Part shown: piece by piece, positions 60,047-64,000 of the stretch
Position numbering within the stretch: position 1 is the stretch's first letter
Layout of the letters: each line of letters opens with the position of its first letter
DNA from: JAENVT01 sp039931555
Lineage (GTDB): Bacteria; Actinomycetota; Acidimicrobiia; Acidimicrobiales; Ilumatobacteraceae
DNA: 64,000 bases
NCBI GenBank assembly: GCA_039931555.1
Contig: JBDTRP010000042.1
Coordinates: 6,334 to 70,333, forward strand
Direction of reading: 5' to 3'
The notes under the pieces: model-generated
Databases searched by the model: none
Seen by the model: only the letters and a program-made list of their open reading frames with translations
Told to the model about the DNA's origin: nothing
Program-made: the position numbers and the translations under genes

Positions 60047-61574
60047 CCCGGCGTCTCGCCAGCCAGGCACGCCCGGGCACGTGCCAGGCACCCAGCAGTG
60101 TCAGCAACATCAGCAACACGAACGGGGTGTCGCCGAGGTGTGAGTACCACGTTCGACCGGAGTTGAGTGTGATCGTTCGGATGACGACGCGTTGCTCGCT
60201 GACCGCCGTGCGGTCGAACACATCGCCGTCCGGCGACACGAACGCGCTGAACCCGGTGGGAGACACCTGCACGACCCAGCGCCCGTTCTCCAATGCCCGC
60301 AACCGCGACGACGCCACCTGTTGCGACTGCAAGATGGTGCCCGTGTAGCTCGAACCGTTCGTCGGATTGAGGATGAAGGTGCCGCCGTGATCGATGCCAT
60401 CGGCCGCCCGGTTCCCGAAAAAGACCTCCCACGAGATCACCGTCGCGGCGCGCACTGTTTCGTTGTTCGTCGGGATGTCGAGATATGCCGGGCTGGTGCC
60501 GGCAACCGCATCGCGTGGCACGAGATCGGTCGGCGCCCCCAGTGCGTGCAACAACCCGCGCAGCGGCATGTACTCGCCGAACGGCACGCGGTGCACCTTC
60601 TCGTAGCGCGACACGACCTGGCCGTCTGGAGTGATGACCGCCTGGGCGTTGATGAAGTGATCGTCTGGAGCGTCCTCGGTGATCCCGACGGCGAACGGTG
60701 CACCGATGCGCGTGGCCTCTGCAGTCACTTCGGCGAGCTCCGGGCTGCCGGCGAGCGAGGCGACGTCGATGACGTTCTCCGGCCACACGACAAGGTCGGC
60801 CGAGCCCGGCTTGATCGTGCGAGTGGCCTCGAGATGGCGTTCGACCACCTCGCGAGGGTCGGAGTGGATGGCGCGGGTACCTTGCGGCCCGCCACCTTGC
60901 ACGATGGCGACCCGAAGCGACGGCGGCTGCGTTGCACCGGTACCCGTCGGGGCGATCGCTCCGGCGATGATCACCACGACGATGGCGGCGCCGAGACCGA
61001 TGGCGCCATGCCATTCGCCCCGGTTTCGACGCCCTCGATTGCGCGCCAGTTGCGGAACGAACGGTGAGGGACCGGCGAGCGCGAAGCCGATCTGGAAGAC
61101 CACCCACGTCAACAAGATCACCCCGCCGAGGCGCACCGTTCCTGCCAGCGGGCCGTCGGCCTGGCCGATCGGCAACGTCGCCAGTGGTACGCCACCGAAC
61201 GGGAACACCAGACGGAGCGCCTCGGCGAGCGTGTGCGCCGCGGGCCTGCCGATCACGCGCCATGGTCCGGCCGGCGCTGCCGCGGCAGCAAGGGCATGGA
61301 ACCCGGCGAAGATCGCCGCGGCCACAACGTAGCCCGGCACCGTCAGTGACCACATCCACGCCAGGCCGGGGTACATCCACGCCGCAGCGAACAGCCAGCC
61401 GCGGGCGGCGCGCTGACGAGGTGAGGCGTTCTTGCCGAGCGACATCTCGAACATGACGATGCCGACGAACGCCATCGGCCAGAACCCCCAGGGCGGCAGC
61501 GAGAGAGCGACGCTCAGACCCCCGCCGAGCGCCAGCACGGCCGAGGCCGACACGCGTGGAATTCGAATCGACAT
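60024..61574 (-). CDS. lnt: Apolipoprotein N-acyltransferase-like protein with active-site Cys replaced by Ser
   Basis: A 516-residue polytopic Lnt. The N-terminal half has about six to seven helices (LALGGGLSVALSLPPWGFWPMAFVG). The nitrilase-like half has the Glu region ADLVVWPENVID and the Lys region SRYEKVHRVPFGEYMPLRG, but the nucleophile region reads ATVISWEVFF, so residue 381 (TCG at 60434-60432) is Ser where Lnt has Cys. Lnt adds the third acyl chain to lipoproteins; this one may use a slower Ser mechanism or a different reaction. The sortase and two lipoproteins nearby are possible clients. Confidence 0.87.
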   Translation of the reverse strand: MSIRIPRVSASAVLALGGGLSVALSLPPWGFWPMAFVGIVMFEMSLGKNASPRQRAARGWLFAAAWMYPGLAWMWSLTVPGYVVAAAIFAGFHALAAAAAPAGPWRVIGRPAAHTLAEALRLVFPFGGVPLATLPIGQADGPLAGTVRLGGVILLTWVVFQIGFALAGPSPFVPQLARNRGRRNRGEWHGAIGLGAAIVVVIIAGAIAPTGTGATQPPSLRVAIVQGGGPQGTRAIHSDPREVVERHLEATRTIKPGSADLVVWPENVIDVASLAGSPELAEVTAEATRIGAPFAVGITEDAPDDHFINAQAVITPDGQVVSRYEKVHRVPFGEYMPLRGLLHALGAPTDLVPRDAVAGTSPAYLDIPTNNETVRAATVISWEVFFGNRAADGIDHGGTFILNPTNGSSYTGTILQSQQVASSRLRALENGRWVVQVSPTGFSAFVSPDGDVFDRTAVSEQRVVIRTITLNSGRTWYSHLGDTPFVLLMLLTLLGAWHVPGRAWLARRRATPPASP

Positions 61575-61613
61575 CAGCGAGCGACCATAGCCGTCGGGCC
61601 GGCGCGCAGACTG

Positions 61614-62306
61614 TTAGCCGTTGGGCGCGAAGGCGAGGTGCACCACGATGCGTTGCTTCGTCGAGCCCGCCGGATGACAGGCGAACAACGTGGCCGTGTA
61701 GTCCGGGGTCTGGTCGGCAATCCACACGGCGCTCGGGTACACGACCTCGGTGCTCGTGACGTTGTAGACGAATTGACCTGAGTCTGTCGTGAAGATCACG
61801 TCGTCCCCGGGCTCGAGTTGCTCGAGGTGGCGGAACGGCTTGTCGTGGCTGACACGGTGTCCGGCGACCACCACGTTGCCCAGTTGCCCGGGCATCGCCG
61901 TGCCAGGCCAGTGCCCCGGACCGTGGTCGAGTGTGGTGAGGGTGATCCCTTCGTAGAACGGCTTCGACACACCGATCTTGGGTATCTCGATCGTGCCCAA
62001 CTGCACCAGCGGCTCCGCAGCTCGCGGGTCGGCCGGCACTGCCTCCGGGTTCGGCAGCGTGCCGGGGACGGCGGTCGTCGTCGATGACGTCGACGTGGTG
62101 GTCGACGATGTCGACGTCGTGCTCGAGGTGGTCGAGGTGGTCGAGGTGGTCGGCGGTGTGGTGGTCGACGTCGTGGAGCTGTCGGTAGTGAGTGCTGGTG
62201 TGGCAGCTGTCGCGGCTGACTGGTCTTGGCCGCACCCACCGAGGCACAGCAGTGCGACGAAGCCCACCGCGATTGACCGACGCCGCATGCGACAGTCTGC
62301 CAGCAT
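61614..62306 (-). CDS. Class E/F-type sortase tethered as a lipoprotein
   Basis: A 230-residue transpeptidase. Instead of a membrane helix it has a lipoprotein signal (GFVALLCLGGC). A Thr/Ser-rich linker of about 50 residues is followed by the sortase barrel with the histidine in VVVAGHRVSHD, the catalytic Cys210 in TLFACHPAGS and Arg219 in TKQRIVV. All three triad residues are present. An alternative start at 62288 gives MRRRSIAVG. Start is one base after the cgoX stop. LPxTG-like substrates are not in the window. Confidence 0.85.
   Translation of the reverse strand: MLADCRMRRRSIAVGFVALLCLGGCGQDQSAATAATPALTTDSSTTSTTTPPTTSTTSTTSSTTSTSSTTTSTSSTTTAVPGTLPNPEAVPADPRAAEPLVQLGTIEIPKIGVSKPFYEGITLTTLDHGPGHWPGTAMPGQLGNVVVAGHRVSHDKPFRHLEQLEPGDDVIFTTDSGQFVYNVTSTEVVYPSAVWIADQTPDYTATLFACHPAGSTKQRIVVHLAFAPNG
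62072..62185. repeat. Low-complexity Ser/Thr linker repeat within the sortase gene
   Basis: A run of near-tandem GTGGTCGA / GTCGACGT units encoding (S/T)TT-type residues on the gene strand, typical of a cell-wall-spanning linker. Such tracts are prone to length variation by slippage. Confidence 0.6.
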
Positions 62307-62307
62307 G

Positions 62308-63651
62308 TCAGCGCATCAACACCGCGGCGGCAGCCTGTTGCGCGGATCGGATGCAGGCTGGAATGCCGATGCCGTGGTAGCTGGCGCCTGCGAGGGCGAG
62401 CCCGCTGGGCAGCGAGCGCTCGGCGGCAGCGATCGTTGCTCCGTGATGCGGTCGGTATTGCGGGAAGGCGCCGGCCCAGCGGCTGATTCGTACCGCGGTC
62501 GGCTGGGCGTCGAACTGCAGGTGGAGGTTGAGCTCGTCGAGTGCATCTGCGAGGAGCTCATCGTCCGACAGATGAAGAGCCGACAGGCCGTCGCGGCCGA
62601 GCGATACACGCAGGATCATCTGCCCAGGCTCTGCCCAGTGCGCCCACTTCTGCGACCCGAACGACACGGCGGTCACCAGTCGCTGCCGGGGCTTCGGGAC
62701 GAGGTAGCCCGACAGCTTCCGCAGACGGTCCGGCCAGCCGTCGGTCGGTAACGCCAGGGTCAACAGGGCGACATCGGCAGCCGGAATGGCGGCGAGGGTT
62801 GCGGCCGCCGAGGGTTCGACGCTGGTCAGCAGGGCAGCGGTGGTACGCGCCGGACAGGCCAGCACCACGACGTCGAACGGCTCGCCATCCACTCGCCACT
62901 GGGTTCCATCGGCTGCGAGTTGACTGACCGGCGCGCCGCATCGCAGGTCGCCGCCGCGTGCACCGACCACCGCAGCGACTGCGTCGACGAGGGCTCCGAT
63001 CCCTGCCGTCGGCGCGTAGAACACCGGGCCGGTGGCAGTCGGCGCCGGGTTGCGCCGCGCTGCCAGCAACACGCTGCGCGAACGCTCCGCGAGCTCTGCG
63101 AGTTGTGGGACCGCAACCAGGCTGAAGTCGTCGGTGTCGGCGGCGTAGATGCTGCCGATCAACGGGTCGACCAGCCGCTCGTGCACCTCGTCGCCGAATC
63201 GGGCACGCACGTACTTGCCGATCGAATCGGATGCGGTCTCGGTGCGTGGTCGCATGACTTCCATGGCAGCTCGGACCTTGCCGCGCCGCGACAGCAGCCG
63301 CGATCGGGCCACCCCGAACAGGTCGGTGGGCATGCCGAGCAACAGGCCGGTGGGGATGTCGTGCAGGCCGTTCCACCACACCGCCGCCTGTCCCAGCGCC
63401 GGCGACGTCAACGAGTCGCCGAGCGAGACCTTCCGTGCCAGATCGCCTGCCCACGGAACTCGCGCCAGGAACGCGTCCGGACCCTCATCGATTGCCGGGT
63501 GCCCTGCGAACGGCGTGGTGCGGATCATCCCGCCGAGACGGTCGCCCGCTTCGAAGAGGGTGACCTGGGCGCCCTGATCGATCAGAGAGTGCGCTGCGGC
63601 GAGACCGGTGATGCCGCCGCCGATCACGGCGATGTGACGATCGCTGCTCAT
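62308..63651 (-). CDS. cgoX: Coproporphyrinogen III / protoporphyrinogen oxidase (HemY/CgoX)
   Basis: A 447-residue flavoprotein. GGGITGLAAAHSLIDQGAQVTLFEA is the FAD loop, followed by RLGGMIRTT and IDEGPDAFLA; the C-terminus has LALAGASYHGIGIPACIRSAQ. In actinobacteria this family is the coproporphyrinogen oxidase of the coproporphyrin-dependent haem route. ATGA overlap with the upstream ferrochelatase gene. Confidence 0.92.
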   Translation of the reverse strand: MSSDRHIAVIGGGITGLAAAHSLIDQGAQVTLFEAGDRLGGMIRTTPFAGHPAIDEGPDAFLARVPWAGDLARKVSLGDSLTSPALGQAAVWWNGLHDIPTGLLLGMPTDLFGVARSRLLSRRGKVRAAMEVMRPRTETASDSIGKYVRARFGDEVHERLVDPLIGSIYAADTDDFSLVAVPQLAELAERSRSVLLAARRNPAPTATGPVFYAPTAGIGALVDAVAAVVGARGGDLRCGAPVSQLAADGTQWRVDGEPFDVVVLACPARTTAALLTSVEPSAAATLAAIPAADVALLTLALPTDGWPDRLRKLSGYLVPKPRQRLVTAVSFGSQKWAHWAEPGQMILRVSLGRDGLSALHLSDDELLADALDELNLHLQFDAQPTAVRISRWAGAFPQYRPHHGATIAAAERSLPSGLALAGASYHGIGIPACIRSAQQAAAAVLMR

Positions 63652-64000
63652 GTGGCGCCGACGATGCGATCCGCCAATGCGGCCATCACTCTCGCATCGT
63701 CGTTGACGCAGGCCGTGCGGGCGAACCCCAGGCCGTGCCGAGCTGCCCGCCGACTCGCCTCGATGTCGAGGTCGTACAGCACCTCGAGGTGGTCGGCGAC
63801 GAACCCGACCGCGCTGACGAGCACCCCCCGCGTCGTGTCATCGGCGGCAAGCTCGTCGATGACCTGCAAGATGTCGGGCCCCAACCATGGCTCCGGTGTG
63901 CGCCCGGCGCTCTGCCAGGCGAGGCCCCAGTTGTCGACGCCGGCCACCGCGGCCACCGCTTGGGCCGTGGCTTGCAGCTCTGCCGGGTATGGATCGTTGG
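63648..64000 (-). CDS. cpfC: Coproporphyrin ferrochelatase, C-terminal part (runs off the right edge)
   Basis: The window holds the last ~117 residues: WQSAGRTPEPWLGPDILQVIDEL and the metal-site segment VGFVADHLEVLYDLDIEAS, where the Glu (and an upstream His) bind iron. The frame remains open to the right edge. It inserts iron into coproporphyrin III. The stop overlaps the cgoX ATG (ATGA). The N-terminal two thirds lie outside. Confidence 0.9.
   Translation of the reverse strand, partial: NDPYPAELQATAQAVAAVAGVDNWGLAWQSAGRTPEPWLGPDILQVIDELAADDTTRGVLVSAVGFVADHLEVLYDLDIEASRRAARHGLGFARTACVNDDARVMAALADRIVGAT

Overview
The window is high-GC actinobacterial DNA, most like Acidimicrobiia (an Ilumatobacter-type organism). 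The pointers are two WhiB proteins, a SenX3/RegX3 pair beside PhoU, a mycothiol-type TIGR03086 protein, a CgoX-CpfC haem pair, many GTG or TTG starts with 1-14 base overlaps between genes, and a secreted protein with repeats I associate with this class. Lineage is inferred from gene content only. There are no rRNA or tRNA genes, CRISPR arrays or complete insertion sequences that I can see, and no stretch over 300 bases lacks a gene or pseudogene.

Layout. 1-3128 (minus): sarcosine oxidase genes soxA-soxG-soxB. 3214-10119: housekeeping and orphan genes (TIGR03086, SDR, aldo/keto reductase, pentapeptide-DinB fusion, an orphan phage baseplate-type OB-fold protein, DUF2207, TPR). 10289-16881: ROK kinase, a heterodimeric ABC exporter and a secreted metzincin. 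16957-17588: VapBC. 17629-29861 (minus): a one-carbon island with a dimethylglycine dehydrogenase-like flavoprotein, two non-pyrrolysine MttB-type methyltransferases, MetF, a RACo-type corrinoid activator, a methyl-THF:corrinoid methyltransferase, a 'virulence factor' domain protein, DUF1638 and a corrinoid protein. The island is split by a decayed vapBC/SRPBCC patch at 21825-22764. 30029-33389: desaturase, PhnD-like protein, TetR, WhiB, TatA, WhiB. 33617-39451: phosphate island (ppk, pstB with a PHO box, phoU, senX3, regX3). 39465-45199: MFS, a DUF2342 pseudo-enzyme, an SDR, an AbiEi/DUF559-type protein bracketed by a repeated palindrome, and an HtrA-like pseudoprotease. 45293-48429: moaE, a small membrane protein, mreB, RNB ribonuclease. 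48445-54872: PQQ-type sugar dehydrogenase, tesB, GT-C-like membrane protein, methyltransferase, ALDH7. 54901-57973: GT4, methyltransferase and squalene-cyclase-fold trio. 58091-64000: lipoprotein, aldose epimerase, dtd, lnt, lipoprotein sortase, cgoX, cpfC.

How the genes work together. The one-carbon island plus soxABG reads as a route from a quaternary amine to glycine. An MttB-type enzyme moves one methyl to the corrinoid protein, and the pterin methyltransferase passes it to tetrahydrofolate. MetF oxidises methyl-THF to methylene-THF, while the FAD/GcvT enzymes remove the remaining two methyls as methylene-THF. RACo rescues oxidised cobalt. Glycine betaine is the simplest substrate fitting all these parts, but the substrate is inferred. 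The phosphate island joins polyphosphate synthesis to Pst/PhoU control.

The least expected signals are a 49-bp palindrome in three copies, two of which bracket one gene; long hairpins in nearly every convergent gap; several enzymes that have lost catalytic residues (Lnt Cys to Ser, HtrA-like, DUF2342); and the scar inside the methyltransferase cluster.
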